Source of the DNA: Bacteroidota bacterium
GTDB taxonomy: Bacteria; Bacteroidota; Bacteroidia; Chitinophagales; Chitinophagaceae
NCBI GenBank assembly: GCA_018267515.1
Contig: JAFDYJ010000017.1
Span: forward strand, 62,001-126,000
Length of the DNA: 64,000 nt
Direction: 5' to 3'
Of the stretch, positions 17,302 to 25,002 are shown piece by piece (positions within the stretch are counted from its first letter, which is position 1; each line of letters starts with the position of its first letter). The notes beneath the pieces are model-generated. The model searched no databases. It was not told the DNA's origin and saw only the letters and a program-made list of their open reading frames with translations. The position numbers were made by a program, and so were the translations under genes.

Positions 17302-18465
17302 ATGCGTATCATAACCAAAACAGTCTGGATTCTTTCTGTTGTAAGTCTTTTAGCAGATATCGCCAGTGAAATGCTTTACCCGGTAATTCCTATTTACCTG
17401 GAACAAGTTGGGTTCACTGTCATTTGGATTGGCCTCCTGGAAGGGTTTGCAAATTTTACTGCCGGTATTTCAAAAGGATATTTTGGAAAATTGAGTGATG
17501 AAAAAGGAGTACGACTGCCTTTTGTAAAACTCGGTTATTTGCTAAGCGGTATTGCAAAGCCAATGATTGCGTTTTTTGTTCAGCCGGTCTGGATTCTCTG
17601 TATGAGAAGTATAGATCGTTTGGGAAAAGGAATACGAACCTCTGCAAGAGATGCAATCTTATCTCATGAAGCCACTCCGAAAACAAAAGCAAGAATTTTT
17701 GGATTTCACCGGGGTATGGACACATTGGGGGCAACCATGGGGCCTGTTATCGCTCTTGTATTTTTATACTTTTACCCGGCCTCATACCGTACAATTTTTT
17801 TTCTTGCATTCATCCCGGGTATTTTATCTTTTTTGCTTATTTTTTTATTAAAGGAAACCAAGCGACCCGTCTCAACTTTAGAAAAAGGCAATTTCTTTTC
17901 ATTTCTTAAATACTGGAAAATTGCAGGTACTGAATTTAAAAAAGTCACAACCGGTTTGTTATTGATAGCCTTGTTCAACAGTTCCGATTTTTTCCTTTTA
18001 TTAAAAACAAAAGAAATTACCGGAAGTGACACCCTTACCATTACGGCTTATATTTTTTATAATTTCATTTATGCTGCTCTGTCATTTCCACTCGGAGTAT
18101 TGGGCGACAGATTGGGAGTGAAAAAGATTTTCTTACCGGGCCTGTTCCTTCTGGCTATTGTATATTCAGGATTTGCGATTGCAACATCTACCCTTACCCT
18201 ATTTATTTTATTTTTTCTCTACGGAGTTTATGCAGCCGCCACCGACGGCATTGTAAAAGCATGGATCACTAATTTAGCGCATGAAAAGAACACAGCTACT
18301 GCCATTGGGTTTTACACTTCCTTAGAAAGTGTCTGCACTTTATCTGCAAGTGTAATTGCAGGAGCTTTATGGGCAGGCTTTGGCAGTTTCTATGCTTTTG
18401 GAGCTACTGCACTCATTTCTTTTCTGGTAGTCTTATATTTCCTCCTTGTACTACGTCAGCGGTAG
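17302..18465 (+). CDS. MFS transporter
   Basis: A 387-residue major facilitator protein with twelve hydrophobic helices. The start of helix 1 (IASEMLYPVIPIYL) and the inter-helix 2-3 segment (SKGYFGKLSDEKGVR), with its G-x-x-x-D-x-x-G-x-R pattern, are conserved, and DRLGKGIRTSARDAIL is typical of a subgroup of bacterial MFS proteins often annotated as multidrug or sugar exporters. The substrate is unknown. It is divergent from mreB with a 125 bp gap. The next gene, 89 bp away, has its own likely promoter. Confidence 0.88.
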   Translation: MRIITKTVWILSVVSLLADIASEMLYPVIPIYLEQVGFTVIWIGLLEGFANFTAGISKGYFGKLSDEKGVRLPFVKLGYLLSGIAKPMIAFFVQPVWILCMRSIDRLGKGIRTSARDAILSHEATPKTKARIFGFHRGMDTLGATMGPVIALVFLYFYPASYRTIFFLAFIPGILSFLLIFLLKETKRPVSTLEKGNFFSFLKYWKIAGTEFKKVTTGLLLIALFNSSDFFLLLKTKEITGSDTLTITAYIFYNFIYAALSFPLGVLGDRLGVKKIFLPGLFLLAIVYSGFAIATSTLTLFILFFLYGVYAAATDGIVKAWITNLAHEKNTATAIGFYTSLESVCTLSASVIAGALWAGFGSFYAFGATALISFLVVLYFLLVLRQR

Positions 18466-18478
18466 CAGATAATTTTTT

Positions 18479-18486
18479 TACATTTG
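18479..18486 (+). promoter_or_regulatory. Candidate -7 element for the small outer-membrane-like protein
   Basis: TACATTTG matches TAnnTTTG and lies 69 bp before the ATG at 18555. The leader between them has a 6 bp inverted pair (TTGGCA ... TGCCAA) that could form a weak hairpin. Confidence 0.5.
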
Positions 18487-18554
18487 CAACCTGTTGTTTG
18501 GCATGTTAATCGTAATGCCTGCCAACATTAATTGAAATTGTAAAATCAACTATC

Positions 18555-19022
18555 ATGAAGAAGTTTATTATCCTTATGTCATTAACCTGCTCTGTTTTTT
18601 TGGCTCAGGCTCAAAGTAAAAGCATCAACAGCTCAACTTATAAAACTGCACTTGGCGTAAAAATCTGGAATGGCGGCGGAATTTCGTTAAAACATTTTTT
18701 TACTGAAAACCATGCCGGTGAACTTTTCGGTTATTTCTGGAACCAGGGGATACGATTCACCGGTCTTTACGAAATTCATGGTGCCATATCCGGTGCCACT
18801 GGTTTGCAATGGTACATAGGACCCGGCGCTCATATCGGATTTTATGATACCAAACACGGGAATGGTTCTTATATTGGCATTGATGGTGTTTTAGGGCTCG
18901 ACTATAAATTTTCAAACGCCCCGATTAATATGTCAATTGACTGGCAGCCAACTTTTGAATTTGGTGAAGGACGGGGTTTTTATGGCAACTGGGGAGGATT
19001 GGGCATTCGTTATACATTCTAA
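18555..19022 (+). CDS. Small outer-membrane beta-barrel-like protein
   Basis: A 155-residue exported protein, signal peptide residues 1-19 (ending A-Q-A-Q). The mature part alternates hydrophobic and polar residues with many glycines and aromatics (GLQWYIGPGAHIGFYDT, NWGGLGIRYTF) and ends in an aromatic residue (F), the usual signature of outer-membrane barrel proteins. It resembles small OmpA/OmpW-like barrels annotated as hypothetical in Bacteroidota. About six to eight strands would fit the length. No function can be assigned. Confidence 0.7.
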   Translation: MKKFIILMSLTCSVFLAQAQSKSINSSTYKTALGVKIWNGGGISLKHFFTENHAGELFGYFWNQGIRFTGLYEIHGAISGATGLQWYIGPGAHIGFYDTKHGNGSYIGIDGVLGLDYKFSNAPINMSIDWQPTFEFGEGRGFYGNWGGLGIRYTF

Positions 19023-19076
19023 TCTTATTACCTCTTTTCATTTTAAGAAAGTTTTTTAAGACTACTTTTAATTATG

Positions 19077-19110
19077 CTGATAAAATTAATTTTCTGATAA
19101 AACTAATTGC
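19077..19110 (+). repeat. 17 bp imperfect tandem duplication at the hydrolase start
   Basis: CTGATAAAATTAATTTT (19077-19093) is followed at once by CTGATAAAACTAATTGC (19094-19110), 14 of 17 identical. The ATG directly before the first copy (19074) is out of frame with the hydrolase because 17 is not a multiple of three. With one copy removed, that ATG would read MLIKLIAFLFIFLVF and continue into the hydrolase. Confidence 0.85.
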
Positions 19111-19162
19111 TTTTCTTTTCATTTTCCTGGTTTTCTATTTTCCTGTTCATTCGCAGGAGGAT

Positions 19163-19984
19163 ATGGCAACATTGCAGGAAGAATTTGTCAAGATGCTGAA
19201 AAGTCCAAATGGTATTCCTTATGGCAATAATAAATCAGTTGGAAAATATTATAACATACGTGGTTTTAAAATGTATTGCGAAGTCTATGGCAAGGGGCAA
19301 CCACTTCTGATTATTCATGGAAATGGAGGCTCCATTGGAAATTTTGCAAACCAGATACCTTATTTCTCTAAAAAATATAAAGTGATAGTTGCAGACAGCA
19401 GGGCGCAGGGAAAATCAACAGACAAAGGTGATTCCCTTTCTTATGAAATGATGGCAGATGATTATGCAGCACTACTGGATGCTTTAAAAATTGATTCGGC
19501 ATTTGTTATAGGCTGGAGTGATGGTGGAAATAACGGATTATTATTATCCCTCCGTCATCCCGAAAAAGTAAAGAAACTTGCCATCACCGGAGCTAACCTG
19601 GTACCAGATACTACCGCAGTGCCAAAAGAAGTTTGGGATATTGTTTCCCCCGACTACTATGCATTAAAAGAGAAAGCTGATAAATCAGAGATTGAAAAAA
19701 ATGGTTATAAATTATTACGGCTGCTGATGGAACAGCCGCATATTTCCTTATCCGAGCTTCATACAATCAACTGCCCCACTTTAGTAATCGGGGGAGATCA
19801 TGATGTTATTAAACCGGAACACACGTTGTTAATTTCCCAAAATATTCCCAACTCGTATTTATGGATTTTACCTAATTCGGGGCACAGTATCCCCGTTATT
19901 TATAAAGATGATTTCAACAAAACGGTAGATCGCTTTTTTTCCAAACCCTACAGAACCATTGGTGGAGTAAAAAGATTTTTCTGA
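19163..19984 (+). CDS. Alpha/beta hydrolase, probably originally exported
   Basis: A 273-residue alpha/beta-hydrolase from the first in-frame ATG. Oxyanion region: LLIIHGNGGS. Nucleophile elbow: G-W-S-D-G-G (IGWSDGGNNG), with serine as nucleophile; the acid is probably in VIGGDHDVI and the histidine in NSGHSIP, so the triad is complete. The natural substrate is unknown. The reading frame stays open upstream of the ATG and encodes a good signal peptide (LIKLIAFLFIFLVFYF, then VHSQED), but no in-frame ATG exists there. The likely old start at 19074 is thrown out of frame by the 17 bp duplication at 19077-19110. Either a CTG at 19094 is used, or the protein has lost its export signal and starts at 19163; there the AGGAGG before the ATG is only 2 bp away, too close for a normal ribosome site. 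Confidence 0.85.
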   Translation: MATLQEEFVKMLKSPNGIPYGNNKSVGKYYNIRGFKMYCEVYGKGQPLLIIHGNGGSIGNFANQIPYFSKKYKVIVADSRAQGKSTDKGDSLSYEMMADDYAALLDALKIDSAFVIGWSDGGNNGLLLSLRHPEKVKKLAITGANLVPDTTAVPKEVWDIVSPDYYALKEKADKSEIEKNGYKLLRLLMEQPHISLSELHTINCPTLVIGGDHDVIKPEHTLLISQNIPNSYLWILPNSGHSIPVIYKDDFNKTVDRFFSKPYRTIGGVKRFF

Positions 19985-20033
19985 GATAAATAATTTTTAA
20001 AAAAAGAAAATGAGTTTCTGTTGAACTGCCAAT

Positions 20034-21332
20034 TCAGGAAACAGAGGATCGCTGAATGAATTCATGCCCGATATCCTCCCGGAAATAAATGCCTTCATAA
20101 TGGATTTGCCCCAGTACTTCCAGAGATGACTGAACAGCTTCTTTAATATTTTCTCCATATGAAGTGACGGCAAGAACACGACCGCCATTAGTAAGAACTT
20201 TTCCGTCTTCCTCACGGGTGCCCGCCTGGAAAATCAGGGTTTGCTTTCCGAAAAATTGATCAATCCCTTTAATGGGATATCCGGTTTTATAACCGGTAGG
20301 GTATCCATTGCTTACTGCTACCACCGTAGCTGCTGCCCTTGCATCCAACCTTATCTCAACCATATCTAATTCTTTTTGAGTGGCAGCTACAAACAGACCT
20401 ACCAGGTCATTTTCCAACCGGGGCAAAACGACTTCTGCTTCCGGATCCCCCATCCTGCAATTATATTCAATAACAAAAGGTTCGCCTTTAACATTGATCA
20501 AACCAAAATAGATAAACCCGGTGTACTCGATATTTTCTTTTTGCAGTCCACTAATCGTTGGTTTGATTACCCGCTCTTCAACTTTTTTCATTAATCCGGG
20601 GGTGAGAAATGGTACCGGGCTTACAGCTCCCATTCCACCTGTATTCATTCCCTGATCACCCACACCTATTCTCTTATAATCTTTTGCTTCAGGCAATAGC
20701 ACATAATTTTTACCGTCAGTTAAAACAAACACACTAAACTCGATGCCTTCTAAAAATTCTTCTACCACTACTTTTTTACTGGCTTCTCCAAACTTTGAAT
20801 GTTGTAGCAGCATTTCAAATTCTGCAATAGCTTCAACATGATTTTGACAAATAGCCACACCTTTCCCTGCTGCAAGTCCATCTGCTTTTATCACAATAGG
20901 TACATCATGCTGTTGAAGATAATGAGCTCCTTCTGCATAATTTTCAATAGTAAATTCTTTATAGCCCGCAGTAGGGATACTATGTCGTTGCATAAATGCT
21001 TTGGCAAATGCCTTGCTTCCTTCAAGCTGCGCACCCTGTTGAGAAGGACCAATAAAATAAATATCTTTTAATTCTTCCTTAGATTTAAAAAAATCATACA
21101 ATCCATTCACTAATGGTTCTTCAGGTCCCACTACAATCATGTTAATACTTTCCAGGTAACAAAATTTACCGACAGCTTCAAAATCGTTTATATCTAAAGA
21201 AACATTTTTACCGCAGGAAGCTGTACCCGGATTGCCCGGAGCAATGTAAAGCGGGTTCGTCCAAACACTCTGATTGAGTTTCCAGGCAAGAGCATGTTCT
21301 CTTCCACCACCGCCTAATAATAAAATTCGCAT
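20034..21332 (-). CDS. purD: Phosphoribosylamine-glycine ligase (GAR synthetase)
   Basis: PurD ligates glycine to phosphoribosylamine with ATP, the second step of purine synthesis. The 432 residues start MRILLLGGGGREHALAWKL, then show the ATP-grasp core (VIKADGLAAGKGVAI, EFLEGIEFSVFVLTDG) and the family signature NCRMGDPEAEVVLPRLEND at about residue 290. The length is standard (E. coli 429). It converges on the hydrolase with a 49 bp gap and is divergent from the POT genes. No other purine gene is nearby. Confidence 0.97.
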   Translation of the reverse strand: MRILLLGGGGREHALAWKLNQSVWTNPLYIAPGNPGTASCGKNVSLDINDFEAVGKFCYLESINMIVVGPEEPLVNGLYDFFKSKEELKDIYFIGPSQQGAQLEGSKAFAKAFMQRHSIPTAGYKEFTIENYAEGAHYLQQHDVPIVIKADGLAAGKGVAICQNHVEAIAEFEMLLQHSKFGEASKKVVVEEFLEGIEFSVFVLTDGKNYVLLPEAKDYKRIGVGDQGMNTGGMGAVSPVPFLTPGLMKKVEERVIKPTISGLQKENIEYTGFIYFGLINVKGEPFVIEYNCRMGDPEAEVVLPRLENDLVGLFVAATQKELDMVEIRLDARAAATVVAVSNGYPTGYKTGYPIKGIDQFFGKQTLIFQAGTREEDGKVLTNGGRVLAVTSYGENIKEAVQSSLEVLGQIHYEGIYFREDIGHEFIQRSSVS

Positions 21333-21478
21333 GGGTTAGTTTTACTGTTGGATTTTAAGATATGCGAACATAGTATTGATTGGTTAAAGATAATTCGAAA
21401 TATCGATGGGTGGTTAAATTTCTGTATTTTAGGTGCCTCTATTTATTGTCTTCTATTTTATAAACTAAATACTGCTAT

Positions 21479-23245
21479 ATGAATCAAACTGTAAAGGCCG
21501 GAAAACACCCCAAACAACTGTTCGTTTTATTTATTACTGAAATGTGGGAACGATTTGGTTATTACCTGATGGTTGGAATTTTGTTATTGTATCTCACTGA
21601 CAACACCACCGGCGGCCGTGGAATGTCCACTGCACAGGGAGCAGACATAGTGGGAAGTTTTATTGCATTAGTATATCTCACTCCTTTCATCGGGGGGTTA
21701 TTAGCTGACCGGTACCTGGGCTATATTAAATCAATTTTTTTAGGTGGCATACTTATGGCTGCCGGTTATCTGACCCTGACTATGCCCGGCAAATACACCA
21801 TGTATATTGCAATGGCCAGCATTATTATCGGCAATGGATTTTTTAAACCCAATATTTCAACACTACTCGGTATTATTTATAACAGGGAAGATCTGAAACC
21901 ATTAAAAGATAATGCTTATAATATTTTTTACATGGGAATTAATATCGGCGCCCTGATTTGCAATTTTGCTGCCGCCATTCTTCGTAACAGGATCGGCTGG
22001 ACAGCTGCTTTTTCTGCAGCAGGAGTCGGTCTTATTATCGGATTAATCTGGCTTGCCATCAACTTAAAAAAGATCAAACCTTTTGATATAAAGAAACCTA
22101 TGCAGCCGGGAGATATGAAAACATCCAAAATATTAGGCTCCACTTTTGTTCCTATGATCATTTTTGCAGTTATCGGTTGGATTATTCCCGGGAATATTTT
22201 TGGCAGCGATTCTGCAGATGCTTTCATCTTGGCTTGTGTGCCGGTAATTATTTTTTATACTAATCTTTGGCGCAAAGGAAATGCTGAAGATAAAAAAGGT
22301 ATCGGCGCCCTGTTATTTGTCTTTGCAGTTTCAATTATTTTCTGGACAATCTATAATCAAAATTCAACTGGTCTTACTATATGGGCGCAAACACATACTA
22401 ACAGGGAAATCCCTAAAGTTTTAGAAAAACCTGCTGACGCTATTTATATGTTACAAACTGTATCAGATTCTAACCGGTTAACTGATAAAGTAGATGAACA
22501 CATGGTGGCAGTTATAGATAATAGCTCTATGGTAAAGAAAGATACAGTTAGAACAATCACTACTAAAAATAATAAGCCAGACACATCAATTAAAGTTTAT
22601 GGAATAACCGCTAATGGAAACAGGATAGATACTGAATCCAAAGTAATACAGGTAATGGGCCCCGATCCCTATTTTAATAACGTACCCAAAGATCAATGGC
22701 CGAAAAGTGGCGAAACTAAACTGGCCAATACTGAATTATTCCAGTCCATTAATCCGTTTTTTATTGTAGTGCTGACACCGCTGCTGCTTGCCTTCTTTGC
22801 CTGGCGAACCCGAAAAGGAAAAACAGTGACAACAGCAAGTAAATTTGCCTGGGCGCTAATAATTTCCGGGCTCAGCGCACTAACTATGGTCATTGCCACC
22901 ATGTCTGTTCCCAGTATTTACCAGGATAAAACTTCAGCCTACTGGCTCTGGCTGACATATGGAATATTTACAGTCAGTGAAATCTGCTTAAGTCCGATTG
23001 GTCTGTCATTTGTGTCAAAGCTTGCACCTCAACGATTAACTGCGTTAATGATGGGTGGCTGGTTTCTTTCCACATCATTGGGAGGAAAAGTAGCCGGAGT
23101 AATGGCAAGCTTCTGGGATAAAATTCCCGACAAAAGAATTTTCTTTGGCATTATTGCAGTCGCTGCACTTTTAGGCGGACTATTGATTTTTGCAAAAGTG
23201 AAATCACTGAATCAAATTGTAAGAGAAAAAACAGGCAGTGATTAA
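21479..23245 (+). CDS. POT family peptide transporter with long extracytoplasmic insertion
   Basis: A proton-coupled oligopeptide transporter (PTR2/POT, MFS superfamily), 588 residues with about fourteen helices. The signature E-x-x-E-R-F-x-Y-Y is present in ITEMWERFGYYLM, and the second motif in NIFYMGINIGALICNFAAA. The family imports di- and tripeptides. Compared with the paralogue 84 bp downstream, it carries roughly 60-70 extra residues at about 320-395 (between REIPKVLEKPAD and YFNNVPKDQWP), rich in Asp, Asn, Lys and Thr and probably periplasmic. It ends with its own terminator at 23274-23302, so the two genes may be transcribed separately. Confidence 0.93.
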   Translation: MNQTVKAGKHPKQLFVLFITEMWERFGYYLMVGILLLYLTDNTTGGRGMSTAQGADIVGSFIALVYLTPFIGGLLADRYLGYIKSIFLGGILMAAGYLTLTMPGKYTMYIAMASIIIGNGFFKPNISTLLGIIYNREDLKPLKDNAYNIFYMGINIGALICNFAAAILRNRIGWTAAFSAAGVGLIIGLIWLAINLKKIKPFDIKKPMQPGDMKTSKILGSTFVPMIIFAVIGWIIPGNIFGSDSADAFILACVPVIIFYTNLWRKGNAEDKKGIGALLFVFAVSIIFWTIYNQNSTGLTIWAQTHTNREIPKVLEKPADAIYMLQTVSDSNRLTDKVDEHMVAVIDNSSMVKKDTVRTITTKNNKPDTSIKVYGITANGNRIDTESKVIQVMGPDPYFNNVPKDQWPKSGETKLANTELFQSINPFFIVVLTPLLLAFFAWRTRKGKTVTTASKFAWALIISGLSALTMVIATMSVPSIYQDKTSAYWLWLTYGIFTVSEICLSPIGLSFVSKLAPQRLTALMMGGWFLSTSLGGKVAGVMASFWDKIPDKRIFFGIIAVAALLGGLLIFAKVKSLNQIVREKTGSD

Positions 23246-23273
23246 ACAGGTTCGGTTTGAACGACAATAAAAT

Positions 23274-23302
23274 TAAAGTGGTTTTTAGGCCACTTTTTTT
23301 TA
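23274..23302 (+). terminator. Intrinsic terminator after the first POT gene
   Basis: AAAGTGG and CCACTTT form a 7 bp stem with a 9 nt loop, followed by a run of T. It starts 28 bp after the stop at 23245. Confidence 0.8.
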
Positions 23303-23329
23303 TTTTCAATTATTATCAAATTTATAAAA

Positions 23330-24916
23330 ATGGAAAACAACCGCACCTCATCACATCCCCGTGGTTTGTATGTATTATTCTTTACAGAAATGTGGGAACG
23401 TTTTGGCTATTATTTAATGCTGGGGATTTTTTCATTGTATATGATTGACAGTACACAAAACGGAGGAATGGGTTTTTCCGCAGTAAAAAAATCAGATATA
23501 TACGGAACCTATCTCGGGCTGGTTTACTTAACTCCATTCATTGGAGGGTTACTGGCGGACAGAGTATTGGGTTATAGAAAGAGCATCATCATTGGAGCTA
23601 TCCTGATGGCATCGGGCTATATCGGGTTATCCCTCCCCGGAGAATCTGTTTTTTATCTTTCGCTTTTCCTGATTATCGTAGGAAATGGATTTTTTAAACC
23701 CAATATTTCAACCCTGGTGGGCAACCTGTATAACAAACCCGAATACAAAGACAAAAAAGATGCGGGATACAATATTTTTTATATGGGTATTAATATTGGT
23801 GCTTTCATATGCAATTTTGTGGCTGCCTACATGCGTAATAATTATGGCTGGGGCTATGCATTTATAGCAGCCGGTGTGGGTATGCTTATCGGACTGATCT
23901 GGTTCTTAAGGGGCATGAAGCATGTTAAAGAAGTGGACATATTAAAGCCGGTTCAAAAAGAAGATCTCTCATTAAAAAAAATATTCGGCCTTGTGCTGCT
24001 CCCGGTTTTTGGATTTGCCGTCCTGGGCTGGTTTTTACCGGGTACTATTTTTGGCAGTGATGGAACAGATGCATTCCTGATCGGCAGTATTCCGGTAGTG
24101 ATTTTCTATGCATCATTATGGTTTCGGGCAAGTGCAGAAGATAAAAGACCGGTCGGTGCTTTGCTTGCAGTGTTTGCAGCTGTTGTGATCTTCTGGGCTA
24201 TTTTTCATCAGAATGGGGATGCACTCACAATCTGGGCTAAAGATTATACGGACCGGAATATTGAAAATACAATAATGGAAAAAGCATTTGATGGAATCAA
24301 CCTTACTCAAAACATCAGTTACGATGCAAATTCACCCAAAAGTTATTTTACAAATCTCCCTGCTGACAAAATTCCCGAACAGGGCAAGAGTCTTAAACTC
24401 TACTCAACAGAATTATATCAATCCATTAATCCGTTTTGGGTAATCGTTCTTACACCTGTGCTGGTTGGATTCTGGGGTTTTTTAAGAAGACGGGGAAAAG
24501 AACCCGGTACACCGGCAAAGATTGTCTTAGGTTTATTAATTACCGGTTTATCTGCATTAGTTATGGTAGCAGCGGTAAAATCCGTAAACGTAGATACAGA
24601 AAAAGCTTCTAACTGGTGGCTATTCGGAACCTATGGAGTAATCACAATCGGAGAGTTATGCCTCTCACCTATGGGATTATCTCTTGTTTCTAAACTTAGT
24701 CCGCCACGCTTAACAGCATTATTAATGGGAGGTTGGTTTCTTTCTACTTCCATTGGTAATAAATTATCCGGGATACTTTCAGGAATGTGGGAAGGATATG
24801 AAGATAAATCCAAATTCTTCCTGGTAAACTTTGCACTGGCATTCGCAGCTTTTCTATTACTTTTTGCCATGCTGCGATGGCTAAACAGGGTTATGAAAGA
24901 GAAGGGTGTCAAATAA
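23330..24916 (+). CDS. POT family peptide transporter
   Basis: A 528-residue proton-coupled oligopeptide transporter, the closest paralogue of the upstream gene. It shows the same motifs (FFTEMWERFGYYLML, LADRVLGYRKS, NIFYMGINIGAFICNF) and the same C-terminal block (LCLSPMGLSLVSKLSPPRLTALLMGGWFLSTS), with many identical residues along the length, so the pair arose by tandem duplication. It lacks the long insertion near residue 320. It is predicted to import di- and tripeptides at the inner membrane. A hairpin terminator follows 27 bp after the stop. Confidence 0.93.
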   Translation: MENNRTSSHPRGLYVLFFTEMWERFGYYLMLGIFSLYMIDSTQNGGMGFSAVKKSDIYGTYLGLVYLTPFIGGLLADRVLGYRKSIIIGAILMASGYIGLSLPGESVFYLSLFLIIVGNGFFKPNISTLVGNLYNKPEYKDKKDAGYNIFYMGINIGAFICNFVAAYMRNNYGWGYAFIAAGVGMLIGLIWFLRGMKHVKEVDILKPVQKEDLSLKKIFGLVLLPVFGFAVLGWFLPGTIFGSDGTDAFLIGSIPVVIFYASLWFRASAEDKRPVGALLAVFAAVVIFWAIFHQNGDALTIWAKDYTDRNIENTIMEKAFDGINLTQNISYDANSPKSYFTNLPADKIPEQGKSLKLYSTELYQSINPFWVIVLTPVLVGFWGFLRRRGKEPGTPAKIVLGLLITGLSALVMVAAVKSVNVDTEKASNWWLFGTYGVITIGELCLSPMGLSLVSKLSPPRLTALLMGGWFLSTSIGNKLSGILSGMWEGYEDKSKFFLVNFALAFAAFLLLFAMLRWLNRVMKEKGVK

Positions 24917-24942
24917 ATATCCGCTAAAATATAAATCTCTCA

Positions 24943-24972
24943 GGGGTGATGAATTTGTGCATCACCTTTTTT
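24943..24972 (+). terminator. Intrinsic terminator after the second POT gene
   Basis: GGTGATG and CATCACC form a 7 bp perfect stem around the 8 nt loop AATTTGTG, followed by six T. It lies 27 bp after the stop at 24916 and covers the in-frame GTG (24946) and ATG (24949) upstream of the OPT gene. Confidence 0.88.
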
Positions 24973-25002
24973 ATTTATCTTAACCAACCAAAACCAGCTG
25001 AT

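Noticed and set aside
24946-25002. Upstream in-frame start (GTG) for the OPT transporter
   Set aside because: The extra 19 codons run through a 7 bp stem and T-run terminator of the previous gene; the ATG at 25003 is more plausible.
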